Assembly (NCBI RefSeq): GCF_900109645.1
Contig: NZ_FOBG01000001.1
Span: forward strand, 3,082,262 to 3,146,261
Direction: 5' to 3'
Source of the DNA: Duganella sp. CF402
Lineage (GTDB): Bacteria; Pseudomonadota; Gammaproteobacteria; Burkholderiales; Burkholderiaceae_D
Length of the DNA: 64,000 nt
Positions 54,252 through 61,418 of this stretch are shown piece by piece. Made by a program: the position numbers and the translations under genes. Each line of letters starts with the position of its first letter. Position 1 is the stretch's first letter. The notes beneath the pieces are model-generated. The model saw only the letters and a program-made list of their open reading frames with translations. It had not been told where the DNA came from and ran no database searches.

Positions 54252-55373
54252 ATGAAACTGAAGCACACCGCCGCCGCACTGGCCCTGTTGGCCGCCTTTG
54301 GCGCCCAGGCGCAAGACACCGTCGTCAAGATCGGCCATAGCGGCCCGCTGTCCGGCTCCCAGTCCTTCTCGGGCAAGGACAACGAAAGCGGCGCGCGCCT
54401 GGCGGTGGAAGAGCTGAACGCCAAGCCGATCACCGTGGCCGGCAAGAAGCTGAAATTCGAACTGCTGTCGGAAGACGACCAGGGCGACCCGAAGGCCGGC
54501 GTGGCCGCCGCCCAGAAGCTGATCGACAACGGCGTGCGCTATGTGGTCGGCCCGTACAACTCGGGCGTGGCGATTCCTGCCTCGCGCGCCTACAACGACG
54601 CCGGCGCGCTGATCGCCACCGTGGCCACCAATCCGAAACTGACGCAGCAAGGCTACAAAGGCCTGTACCGCGTGAACGCCAGCGATACCCAGCTGGGCTC
54701 CAAGATGGCGCTGTACGCAGCCAATGAGCTGAAGCTGAAGAACGTCGCCGTGATCGACGACCGCACCGCCTTCGGCCAGGGCGTGGCAGAAGAATTCAAA
54801 AAGCAGGCCAAGGCCGCCGGCATGACCGTGGCCGGCCACGAGTTCACCAACGACAAGGCATTCGACTTTACCCCCATCCTGACCAAGCTGAAAACCAAGA
54901 AGGTGGAAGCCATCTTCTTCGGCGGCTATGCACCGCAAGCCGCGCCGATGGCGCGCCAGATGAAACAGCTGGGCATCAACGCCAAGCTGCTGGGCGGCGA
55001 CACCATCTGCACCGCTGAAATGGGCAAGCTCGGTGGCGACGCCGTCGGCGATAACGTCCTGTGCTCGCAGGGCGGCGCGATTTTGGAGAAGTCCTCCAGC
55101 GGCCCGGCCTTCAAGGCCAAGTTCAAGGCCCGCTTCAAGCAGGAAGCTGACGTCTACGCGGCCGCCTACTACGACGCCGTGATGATGTACGCACAAGCGA
55201 TGCAGAAGGCGAATTCGGTCGACGCGCAGAAGGTGCAAGCGATCATCAGCGCCGGTTCGTACCAGGGCGTGGCCGGCACTTACGCGTTTGACGCCAAAGG
55301 CGACATGAAACAGTCGCCAGTGACCATCTTCACCTTCAAGGCCGGCCAGCCTTCGGCGCTGACCAGCTATTAA
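54252..55373 (+). CDS. ABC transporter substrate-binding protein, LivJ/LivK type
   Basis: 373-residue periplasmic binding protein (peripheral binding protein 6 family). Signal peptide about 1-20 (ending AQA); mature part VVKIGHSGPLSGSQSFSGKDNESGARLAVEELN, YVVGPYNSGVAIPASRAYNDAG and VAVIDDRTAFGQGVAEEFKK are typical of Leu/Ile/Val-binding proteins. AGGAGATCGC precedes the ATG. No Liv permeases or ATPases are encoded nearby, so partners lie elsewhere or the ligand differs. Its stop overlaps the convergent oxygenase stop by four bases. Confidence 0.92.
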   Translation: MKLKHTAAALALLAAFGAQAQDTVVKIGHSGPLSGSQSFSGKDNESGARLAVEELNAKPITVAGKKLKFELLSEDDQGDPKAGVAAAQKLIDNGVRYVVGPYNSGVAIPASRAYNDAGALIATVATNPKLTQQGYKGLYRVNASDTQLGSKMALYAANELKLKNVAVIDDRTAFGQGVAEEFKKQAKAAGMTVAGHEFTNDKAFDFTPILTKLKTKKVEAIFFGGYAPQAAPMARQMKQLGINAKLLGGDTICTAEMGKLGGDAVGDNVLCSQGGAILEKSSSGPAFKAKFKARFKQEADVYAAAYYDAVMMYAQAMQKANSVDAQKVQAIISAGSYQGVAGTYAFDAKGDMKQSPVTIFTFKAGQPSALTSY

Positions 55374-56350
55374 TACGCTTTGAAGTTGGCGCTCACGCGC
55401 TGCTTCAGATAAGCGTCCGCACTGATGGCCGGGTACTTCTTGCCCGGCCCTTCAATCATCACATCGCGATTGGCCTGGCAGAAGAACGCCAGGCTGTAAC
55501 GCGGCCCCTGATACTCATGCGGCAGCGGGTTCTTCACGCGATGAAAGTTGGACGGCAGCTGGTCGTCGCTCCAGCGCATCAGCATATCGCCGATATTGCA
55601 GGTGATGACATCGTCGGCCGGCTCGATGCTGGTCCACTCCTGCGCATCCATCTCCTTGCCGGGGCAGACCTGCAGGCCGCTCTGGTTCTTCTGCTGGAAC
55701 AGCAAAGTAAGGCAATCGAAATCGGTATGCGCGCCGGCGCGCCACAGATCCAGCTTGTCTTTCATCGACGGATCGATGGCGTAGTAATGCAGCAGCCGCA
55801 AGGTGCTCTGGTAGCTGGCCTGCTGCGGATCGTGCGCCCGGGTGAAGAAGTCACTGTCGAATCCCAGCTTGTCGGCAAAGCAGGACAGCAGGCGCATGCC
55901 GACCTGCCAGCACTGCGCTTCGAATTCCAGCATGGTTTGTTTGAAACCCGGCAGCTCTTCCTCGCTCGGCCACAGCACCTCCATGTGCGGGCGCGTGATC
56001 TGGTAGGACTCTTTCTGGTCGGCGGTGCCGGTCGACGGACGTACTTGCGCCTTGCTCTCCCAGCCGGCGTTGTCGGCCTTGCGCAGCGGGTACTTGGACT
56101 TCACTGATTCGGGCAGCGCGAAGAAGGCTTCGGCAGCGGCGAAGGCGCCACGCACTTTCGCCAGATCGATGCCGTGGTTGCGTACCTGGAAAAAGCCCAC
56201 GTCCACCGACGCGGCCCACAGCTCGTCGGCGATTTGCGCCTTGCGGGTGTTGAAGTCGGAGAGATCGATGCGGCGGATTTCGCGCTTGCCGGTTTCGGTG
56301 CCGAAGGTGCCCATGCGGGCTTCTTTGTTCAGTTCATTGAGTGCGTACAT
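55370..56350 (-). CDS. Isopenicillin N synthase family Fe(II)/2OG oxygenase under a riboswitch
   Basis: 326-residue cytosolic non-haem iron oxygenase. The double-stranded beta-helix metal triad is AGAHTDFDCLTLLFQ (HxD) with distal His in SNFHRVKNP, and RYSLAFF supplies the Arg for 2-oxoglutarate. The N-terminal DIOX_N-like part reads IADELWAASVDVGFFQVRNHGI. The ATG at 56350 follows GAGG at seven bases. Its leader holds the NMT1-motif RNA (56380-56428) behind a sigma-54-type promoter, mirrored on the other side by the xanthine-type transporter operon. I infer that it acts on a purine such as xanthine or a product of 8-oxoguanine; the sequence alone shows only the oxygenase fold. Confidence 0.88.
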   Translation of the reverse strand: MYALNELNKEARMGTFGTETGKREIRRIDLSDFNTRKAQIADELWAASVDVGFFQVRNHGIDLAKVRGAFAAAEAFFALPESVKSKYPLRKADNAGWESKAQVRPSTGTADQKESYQITRPHMEVLWPSEEELPGFKQTMLEFEAQCWQVGMRLLSCFADKLGFDSDFFTRAHDPQQASYQSTLRLLHYYAIDPSMKDKLDLWRAGAHTDFDCLTLLFQQKNQSGLQVCPGKEMDAQEWTSIEPADDVITCNIGDMLMRWSDDQLPSNFHRVKNPLPHEYQGPRYSLAFFCQANRDVMIEGPGKKYPAISADAYLKQRVSANFKAY

Positions 56351-56358
56351 AAGCGTTC

Positions 56359-56385
56359 CTCTTGAATGGATGTTGGATTCAAGAG
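56359..56385 (-). promoter_or_regulatory. Alternative stem that covers the oxygenase Shine-Dalgarno
   Basis: In the leftward leader, CUCUUGAA (the 3' strand of riboswitch P1 plus two bases) is perfectly complementary to the downstream UUCAAGAG, which overlaps the GAGG ribosome-binding site. The loop is 11 bases. This stem and P1 are mutually exclusive. Confidence 0.6.
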
Positions 56386-56428
56386 CAATTCCCTACCGGC
56401 GGGCGCCGGCTGAACGCTTATACTCTTG
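56380..56428 (-). promoter_or_regulatory. NMT1-motif (xanthine-I) riboswitch, leftward copy
   Basis: Leftward RNA: P1 5' strand CAAGAG, conserved TATAAGCGTTCA, a P2 hairpin GCCGGC-GCCC-GCCGGT, conserved GGGAATTG and P1 3' strand CTCTTG. The same core is repeated in inverted orientation at 56578-56629 with a different P2 sequence that still pairs, which shows covariation. Size, layout and position before an NMT1-transporter divergon match the NMT1-motif RNA class, known to bind xanthine. Class assignment is from memory of the motif. Confidence 0.75.
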
Positions 56429-56440
56429 CGGCTTGAAGAT

Positions 56441-56455
56441 GCAATTTACAGGCCA
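56441..56455 (-). promoter_or_regulatory. Sigma-54-type promoter, leftward
   Basis: Reads TGGCCT-GTAAA-TTGC on the minus strand, with GG and GC elements at the required spacing. Transcription should begin at about 56429, one base before the riboswitch P1, the same offset as in the rightward copy. Confidence 0.65.
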
Positions 56456-56480
56456 GCGAAAAAGCGCACATTTGCAGCGC

Positions 56481-56527
56481 GTGCGCACCATTTTCGCCGC
56501 AACGCGCATCACACTGGTGCGTCGCAC
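56481..56527. promoter_or_regulatory. Candidate enhancer-binding sites between the sigma-54 promoters
   Basis: GTGCGCAC (56481-56488) and the perfect dyad GTGCG-T-CGCAC (56517-56527) lie between the two promoters and could bind the activator that sigma-54 requires. No such activator gene is in the window. Confidence 0.4.
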
Positions 56528-56550
56528 ATACCATGCGTGGGCAAAAATCG

Positions 56551-56565
56551 TGGCACAGGATTTGC
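56551..56565 (+). promoter_or_regulatory. Sigma-54-type promoter, rightward
   Basis: TGGCAC-AGGAT-TTGC matches the -24/-12 consensus exactly in sequence and spacing. The predicted start is about 56577, one base before the riboswitch P1 strand CAAGAG. Confidence 0.75.
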
Positions 56566-56577
56566 ATCACAGGAGGG

Positions 56578-56629
56578 CAAGAGTATAAGCGTTCACCTGC
56601 GGTCCGCCGCAGTCGGGAAATTGCTCTTG
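56578..56629 (+). promoter_or_regulatory. NMT1-motif (xanthine-I) riboswitch, rightward copy
   Basis: P1 5' strand CAAGAG (56578-56583), TATAAGCGTTCA (56584-56595), P2 hairpin CTGCGG-TCCG-CCGCAG (56597-56612), GGGAAATTG (56615-56623) and P1 3' strand CTCTTG (56624-56629). Identical in core to the leftward copy with a compensated P2. It precedes the NMT1-domain transporter gene after which the RNA motif is named. Downstream, CUCUUGAAG (56624-56632) can pair with CUUCAGGAG (56649-56657), covering an AGGAG. Confidence 0.78.
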
Positions 56630-56721
56630 AAGCTGCGCCAGTGCGCATCTTCAGGAGACGCTTTATTCTTCATGAAGGTGTGATCGCAGGCGCGTTATCA
56701 ACGCTCTCTGAAAAGACCATC

Positions 56722-57681
56722 ATGCGACTGCTCACCTTATGCCTTAGCCTTTGCCTCAGCATCCCTGCGCTGGCTGCCGACAAAGTCACCTTCCTCACCT
56801 CGTGGTACGCACAAGCGGAACATGGCGGCTTTTATCAAGCCGTCGCCACCGGCATCTACAAGAAGTACGGCCTCGATGTCACCATCCGCATGGGCGGCCC
56901 GCAAGTCAACGGCGTGCAAATCCTCAGCAGCGGCCAGGCCGACTTCCTGATGGGCTACGACCTGCAAGTGCTGAAGAGCGTGGAAACCGGCGTGCCGATC
57001 ACCACCGTCGCCGCCAGCTTCCAGAGCGAACTGCAAGGCATGATGACGCACGATGACGTCAAGAGCCTGGCCGAACTGAAGTCGCGCACCGTGCTGGTCT
57101 CCACCTCCGGCCGCACCACGTGGTGGCCGTGGCTGAAGAATAAATACCAGCTCGATGAAGCGCAGTCGCGCGTCTACACCTTCAACCTGCAGCCCTTCTT
57201 TGCCGACCCGCGCTCTGCGCAACAGGCTTACGCATCGTCGGAAGTCTTCGCTGCCAACAAGGGCGGCGTGAAGACGCGCTTCTTCCTGTTCGCCGACGAC
57301 GGCTATCCGCCATACGGCACCACCATCGTCGCCATGCAAAAGACCGTGAAGGAAAAGCCTGAACTGGTGGCGCGCTTCGTCAAGGCCTCGATGGAAGGCT
57401 GGAAAAGCTATCTCGCCAATCCCGCACCGGGCAATGCGCTGATCAAGAAAGACAACCCGGCCATGCAGGACGACCAGCTGGCATGGGGCGTGGAAAAGCT
57501 CAAGGAGTACAAGATGATCAGCAGCGGCGACGCCGCCACGCAAGGCATCGGCACCATGAGCGACGCGCGCTGGCAAAAGACCCGCGACTTCATGGTCAGC
57601 ACCGGCCTGTTGAAAGCGGACGTCGACTGGAAAAAAGCCTACACCACGCAGTTCGTCAAAGACCTGCGCGTGATGCCATAA
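56722..57681 (+). CDS. NMT1/THI5-like ABC transporter substrate-binding protein
   Basis: 319-residue periplasmic binding protein. Signal peptide about 1-19 (RLLTLCLSLCLSIPALAAD), then VTFLTSWYAQAEHGGFYQAVATGIYKKYGLDVTIRMGG, which is the NMT1/THI5-like start, and GQADFLMGYDLQVL. It captures a purine or pyrimidine-like ligand for the ATPase and permease encoded next; xanthine or a relative is inferred from the riboswitch and the deaminase. The start is set by the signal peptide; its own ribosome-binding site is poor. The good AGGAG at 56653-56657 is 64 bases away and instead faces a three-codon reading frame (ATG AAG GTG TGA, 56672-56683). Confidence 0.9.
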   Translation: MRLLTLCLSLCLSIPALAADKVTFLTSWYAQAEHGGFYQAVATGIYKKYGLDVTIRMGGPQVNGVQILSSGQADFLMGYDLQVLKSVETGVPITTVAASFQSELQGMMTHDDVKSLAELKSRTVLVSTSGRTTWWPWLKNKYQLDEAQSRVYTFNLQPFFADPRSAQQAYASSEVFAANKGGVKTRFFLFADDGYPPYGTTIVAMQKTVKEKPELVARFVKASMEGWKSYLANPAPGNALIKKDNPAMQDDQLAWGVEKLKEYKMISSGDAATQGIGTMSDARWQKTRDFMVSTGLLKADVDWKKAYTTQFVKDLRVMP

Positions 57682-57692
57682 AGGAGAAGATC

Positions 57693-58460
57693 ATGGCCGC
57701 CATGCTGCCGGAGTTGTACGCCAATCAGGTCGAGAAGACCTACCCTAACGGCACCCTCGCGCTGGAGAGCGTGAAGCTGGGCATACAGCCCGGCGAATTC
57801 GTCTCGCTGCTGGGGCCATCCGGCTGCGGCAAGAGCACTCTGCTCAAATTGTTCGCCGGGCTGGAACAGCCTTCGGCCGGCCATATCCGCCGCGCCGAGG
57901 GCCGCAAGCTGGCAATGGTATTCCAGGAAGCGACCTTGATGCCGTGGGCGCGCGTAGCCGACAACGCGCGCCTGCCACTGGACCTCGCAAAGCTGGACCG
58001 TGCCGAAGCCGACGAACGCGTGGCGCGCGCCCTCAAACTGGTGGGGCTGGAAAAATTCGGTACTGCGTATCCACGCGAACTGTCAGGCGGCATGCAGATG
58101 CGCGTCTCCATCGCCCGCGCGCTGGCCACCAATCCGGACCTGCTGTTGATGGACGAACCATTCGGCGCCCTGGATGAATTCACCCGCAACAAGCTCGATG
58201 CCGACCTGCGCAACCTGTGGGCCGAGCGCGGACTGACGGTGGTCTTCGTCACCCACAGCATCTACGAGGCGGTGTATCTGTCCAGCCGCGTGATCGTGAT
58301 GGCGGCGCGCCCCGGCCGCGTGATCGCCGACGTGGCCATCGACGGCCCGGTACTGCGCGACGACGCCTTCCGCGTTTCACCAGCCTTCATGCGCCACTGC
58401 GCCGAACTCTCATCGCTGCTGACGCAAGCGAACACCGAACACGAAAGGAACGCAGCATGA
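57693..58460 (+). CDS. ABC transporter ATP-binding protein (TauB/SsuB type)
   Basis: 255 residues, cytosolic. Walker A GPSGCGKST, Q-loop in MVFQEATLMPW, signature LSGGMQMR, Walker B LLLMDEPFGALDE and the H-loop FVTHSIYEA are intact, so it should hydrolyse ATP to power import. The ATG at 57693 has AAGGAGAAG upstream, 11 bases after the binding-protein stop; the longer frame overlaps that gene and is spurious. Its stop overlaps the permease start (ATGA). Member of the nitrate/sulfonate/taurine-type family, which also serves pyrimidine and purine transporters. Confidence 0.94.
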   Translation: MAAMLPELYANQVEKTYPNGTLALESVKLGIQPGEFVSLLGPSGCGKSTLLKLFAGLEQPSAGHIRRAEGRKLAMVFQEATLMPWARVADNARLPLDLAKLDRAEADERVARALKLVGLEKFGTAYPRELSGGMQMRVSIARALATNPDLLLMDEPFGALDEFTRNKLDADLRNLWAERGLTVVFVTHSIYEAVYLSSRVIVMAARPGRVIADVAIDGPVLRDDAFRVSPAFMRHCAELSSLLTQANTEHERNAA

Positions 58461-59251
58461 ATCCTCCCCTTCTCTCCCGTCCCGCCGTGCAGCGCGTAGC
58501 GGCGCCGCTGGCGGTCGGCGTGATCCTGCTCGGCATCTGGCAAGCGGTGTGCATGGCGCTGGCGGTGCCGGACTACCTGGTGCCCGCACCCAGCACCATC
58601 ACCCGCGCGCTGATCGAAGACTGGTCGCTGCTGGCCGGTTCGCTATGGGTCACGCTGCGCATCACGCTGATGGCGTTCGCGCTGGCCGTGGTGGTCGGCA
58701 GCGCCGCCGCCTTCCTGTTCGTGCAAAGCCGCGTGATCGAAGCTAGCCTGCTGCCGTATGCCATCCTGCTGCAGGTGACACCGGTGGTGGCGATTGCGCC
58801 GCTCATCATCATCTGGGTCAAAGACCCGACGATGGCGCTGGTGATTTGCGCCACGATGGTGGCAGTGTTCCCCATCATCTCGAATACGGTGCTGGGACTG
58901 CGCAGCGTCAATCCCGGCCTGCTCAACCTGTTCCGCATCAACCACGCCAGCAAATGGGACACGCTGCGCCGGCTGCGCATCCCTAGCGCGCTGCCCTACT
59001 TCTTCGGCGGCCTGCGGATCTCCTGCGGTCTGGCGCTGATCGGCGCGGTGGTGGCGGAATTCGTGGCCGGCACCGGCGGCACCGGCGCGGGCCTGGCCTA
59101 CCAGATTTTGCAGGCCGGCTTTGCGCTGAATATCCCGCGGCTGTTTGCCGCACTGTTCCTTATCACCGTGAGCGGCGTGGTGCTGTTCGGCGTGATGGCG
59201 ATGGTGACACGCCTGGTTCTGTCACACTGGCACGAAAGCGAACTGGCATGA
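58457..59251 (+). CDS. ABC transporter permease (TauC/SsuC type)
   Basis: 264-residue inner-membrane permease with about six helices (APLAVGVILLGIWQAVCMALA, TLRITLMAFALAVVVGSAAAFLF). The EAA-like coupling loop is visible as FRINHASKWDTLRRLRIPSALPYFFGGLRI, which docks the ATPase. It forms a homodimeric channel with the ATPase and the NMT1-type binding protein. Starts inside the ATPase stop and overlaps the deaminase start by four bases, so the four genes are one transcription unit. Confidence 0.94.
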   Translation: MNPPLLSRPAVQRVAAPLAVGVILLGIWQAVCMALAVPDYLVPAPSTITRALIEDWSLLAGSLWVTLRITLMAFALAVVVGSAAAFLFVQSRVIEASLLPYAILLQVTPVVAIAPLIIIWVKDPTMALVICATMVAVFPIISNTVLGLRSVNPGLLNLFRINHASKWDTLRRLRIPSALPYFFGGLRISCGLALIGAVVAEFVAGTGGTGAGLAYQILQAGFALNIPRLFAALFLITVSGVVLFGVMAMVTRLVLSHWHESELA

Positions 59252-60666
59252 CCCAACAGACTATCCTGATTCGCAACGCGAGCGCCATCCTGACCGGCGT
59301 GCGCGGCGACGGCGAACGCCATGCAGGCCCGGACATCGGCATCGCCGACGGCGTTATCGCCGCGATGGGCGAGCTATCGGCGCAACCCGGTGAACGCATC
59401 ATCGACGCGCGCGATTGCGTGGTCTACCCAGCGTGGGTCAATACCCACCACCACTTGTTCCAGTCACTGCTCAAGGGTGAGCCGCAGGGCATCGACATGA
59501 CGCTGACGCCGTGGCTGGCCGCTACGCCCTACCGCTTCCGCGCCGCTTTCGATGAGCACAGCTTCCGGCTGGCCGCGCGCATCGGCCTGGTGGAGCTGCT
59601 GCGCAGCGGCTGCGGCACAGTGGCCGATCATAACTACTTGTACTACCCCGGCATGCCGTACGACGGTTCGGCCATCCTGTTCGAGGAAGCGGAAAAACTG
59701 GGCCTGCGGTTTGTGCTGTGCCGTGGCGGCGCAACCCGCACGCGCCAGCTGGAAAGCGAACTGCCGCAGGCGCTGCGGCCGGAATCACTCGATCACTTCC
59801 TCACCGATTGCGCGCGCCTGACCAGCCGCTATCACCAAAGCGCACCAGACGCCATGCGACGCGTGGTGATGGCGCCGACCACGCCGCTGTATTCGATGTC
59901 GCCGGAAGAACTGCGCACCTGCGCGCGCGAAGCACGCAGGCTCGGCATCCGGCTGCACAGCCACTTGTCGGAAACGGTGGAATACCAGAACGCCGCGCGT
60001 GAAAAATACGACCGCTCGCCAGTGGCCTTCTGCGGCGAATACGAATGGCTGGGGCCAGACGTGTGGTTCGCGCATCTGGTGAAACTGGACCGCAACGAAA
60101 TCGCGCAGCTGGGCGCCACCGGCACCGGCATCGCCCACTGCCCGCAAAGCAACGGACGCCTCGGCAGCGGCATCGCCGACATTCCTGCGCTGGAGGCAGC
60201 AGGCGTGCCGGTATCGATCGGCGTCGATGGCGCAGCGTCCAACGAAGCAGCCGACATGATCTCCGAAACCCACGCCGCATGGCTAATGCAGCGCGCACGG
60301 CGAGGCGAACTCGCACGCAGCCGCGCCGGCGGCGGCACAAGCGAAGGCGGCGCCGACGCGGCCCGCATCGAGGACGTGGTGCGCTGGGGTACGGCCGGCG
60401 GCGCAGCGGTGCTGGGCATGGACGCCATCGGCACGCTGGAAGTGGGCAAGGCCGCCGATATCGCCATCTACCAGCTGGACGATCCGCGCTACTTTGGCCT
60501 GCACGATATCGCCATCGCCCCGGTGGCCAGCGGCGGCCGGCCGTCGCTGCGCGCCCTGCTGGTGGCGGGCCGCGTGGTGGCGGAACACGACGCCATCCCC
60601 GGCCTCGATCTGGCGGAACTCAACGCGCAAGCCCGCGCCGCAGTGAAGCAGATGCAGCAGGCCTGA
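59248..60666 (+). CDS. 8-oxoguanine deaminase-like amidohydrolase
   Basis: 472-residue metal-dependent amidohydrolase of the TrzN/AtzB and 8-oxoguanine deaminase group. Metal-site residues are NTHHHLFQ (HxH), LHSHLSETVEY (His, Glu), the AHLVKLD His and SIGVDGAASNE (Asp). The product of 8-oxoguanine deamination would be urate. It starts inside the permease stop. Together with a riboswitch-controlled transporter and oxygenase this supports purine salvage or catabolism. An insertion of low-complexity sequence (RSRAGGGTSEGG) near residue 355 looks like a surface loop. Isoxanthopterin or guanine are alternative substrates. Confidence 0.88.
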   Translation: MTQQTILIRNASAILTGVRGDGERHAGPDIGIADGVIAAMGELSAQPGERIIDARDCVVYPAWVNTHHHLFQSLLKGEPQGIDMTLTPWLAATPYRFRAAFDEHSFRLAARIGLVELLRSGCGTVADHNYLYYPGMPYDGSAILFEEAEKLGLRFVLCRGGATRTRQLESELPQALRPESLDHFLTDCARLTSRYHQSAPDAMRRVVMAPTTPLYSMSPEELRTCAREARRLGIRLHSHLSETVEYQNAAREKYDRSPVAFCGEYEWLGPDVWFAHLVKLDRNEIAQLGATGTGIAHCPQSNGRLGSGIADIPALEAAGVPVSIGVDGAASNEAADMISETHAAWLMQRARRGELARSRAGGGTSEGGADAARIEDVVRWGTAGGAAVLGMDAIGTLEVGKAADIAIYQLDDPRYFGLHDIAIAPVASGGRPSLRALLVAGRVVAEHDAIPGLDLAELNAQARAAVKQMQQA

Positions 60667-60676
60667 TTGCGCCGCG

Positions 60677-61411
60677 CTACCGGGCGGCGCGCACGTCGTC
60701 CAGTAGCGGCACGATCGCCAGCAGCAGCAAGGCCAGCGCCAACGGCACCGAGGCGATGAAACCGAGGTATTTATAGCCGAAGGCGCCGGCCACGCCGCCA
60801 ACCAGGAACATCGCCAACAGGGACGCCAGCAAGGCAAGCTTGGGCCGGTCCGCGGTCACGCTGCCGGTGGCGGTATGGCTGCGATTCCAGTAACACAGCT
60901 TCCCCAATTCAATGCCGATATCGGTCACCAGCCCGGTCACGTGGGTGGTGCGGATCTCGGCGCGCGAAGCCTTGGTGATGATTGCGTTCTGCAGGCCCAT
61001 GATGAAACACAGCAGCGCCACGATGGCTTCGATATGCCCAAGCTGCGCCACGCGCGCGCCCAGCAAACCAAACACCATCAACAGTGCAGCTTCCAGCAGC
61101 AAGGGCAAGGCGTAGCGGCTGTGCGCCTCGCGCCGCCGTCCCCAGTTAATCAGTACCGCCGAAGTGGCCGCGCCGCAGAAGAACGCGATCAGCGATGCCA
61201 GTCCGGCCCACAGCAACGCCGTGTCGCCCAGCGCCAGATTATCCGCCAGCGCCGACACCACGCCCGACATATGCGAAGTGTACTGCCCTACCGCGAAAAA
61301 ACCGCCGGCATTGACCGCCCCTGCGACGAAGGCCAGCGAGCGCCCGAGGCGGCGGTTGCTGATATCGGTGCGTTGCAGGCCGGTGTAGCTGCGCAGGTAG
61401 TCGATGGGCAT
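60677..61411 (-). CDS. YoaK/DUF1275 family membrane protein
   Basis: 244 residues with about six hydrophobic helices. The opening SLAFVAGAVNAGGFFAVGQYTSHMSGVVS and the middle GLQNAIITKASRAEIRTTHVTGLVTDIGIELG are characteristic of the DUF1275 (YoaK) family of inner-membrane proteins, whose function is unknown. It begins seven bases after the stop of the JmjC-like gene and is probably co-transcribed with it. Its stop is 10 bases from the convergent deaminase stop. Confidence 0.9.
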   Translation of the reverse strand: MPIDYLRSYTGLQRTDISNRRLGRSLAFVAGAVNAGGFFAVGQYTSHMSGVVSALADNLALGDTALLWAGLASLIAFFCGAATSAVLINWGRRREAHSRYALPLLLEAALLMVFGLLGARVAQLGHIEAIVALLCFIMGLQNAIITKASRAEIRTTHVTGLVTDIGIELGKLCYWNRSHTATGSVTADRPKLALLASLLAMFLVGGVAGAFGYKYLGFIASVPLALALLLLAIVPLLDDVRAAR

Positions 61412-61418
61412 GGCGGAC

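Larger units (their letters stand above)
56351..56721. other. Divergent control region with twin sigma-54 promoters and twin riboswitches
   Basis: This 371-base gene-free stretch contains, from left to right, the oxygenase leader and riboswitch, a leftward sigma-54-type promoter, a central zone with GTGCG/CGCAC dyads, a rightward sigma-54-type promoter, the second riboswitch and the transporter leader. Each element is listed separately. Confidence 0.8.
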
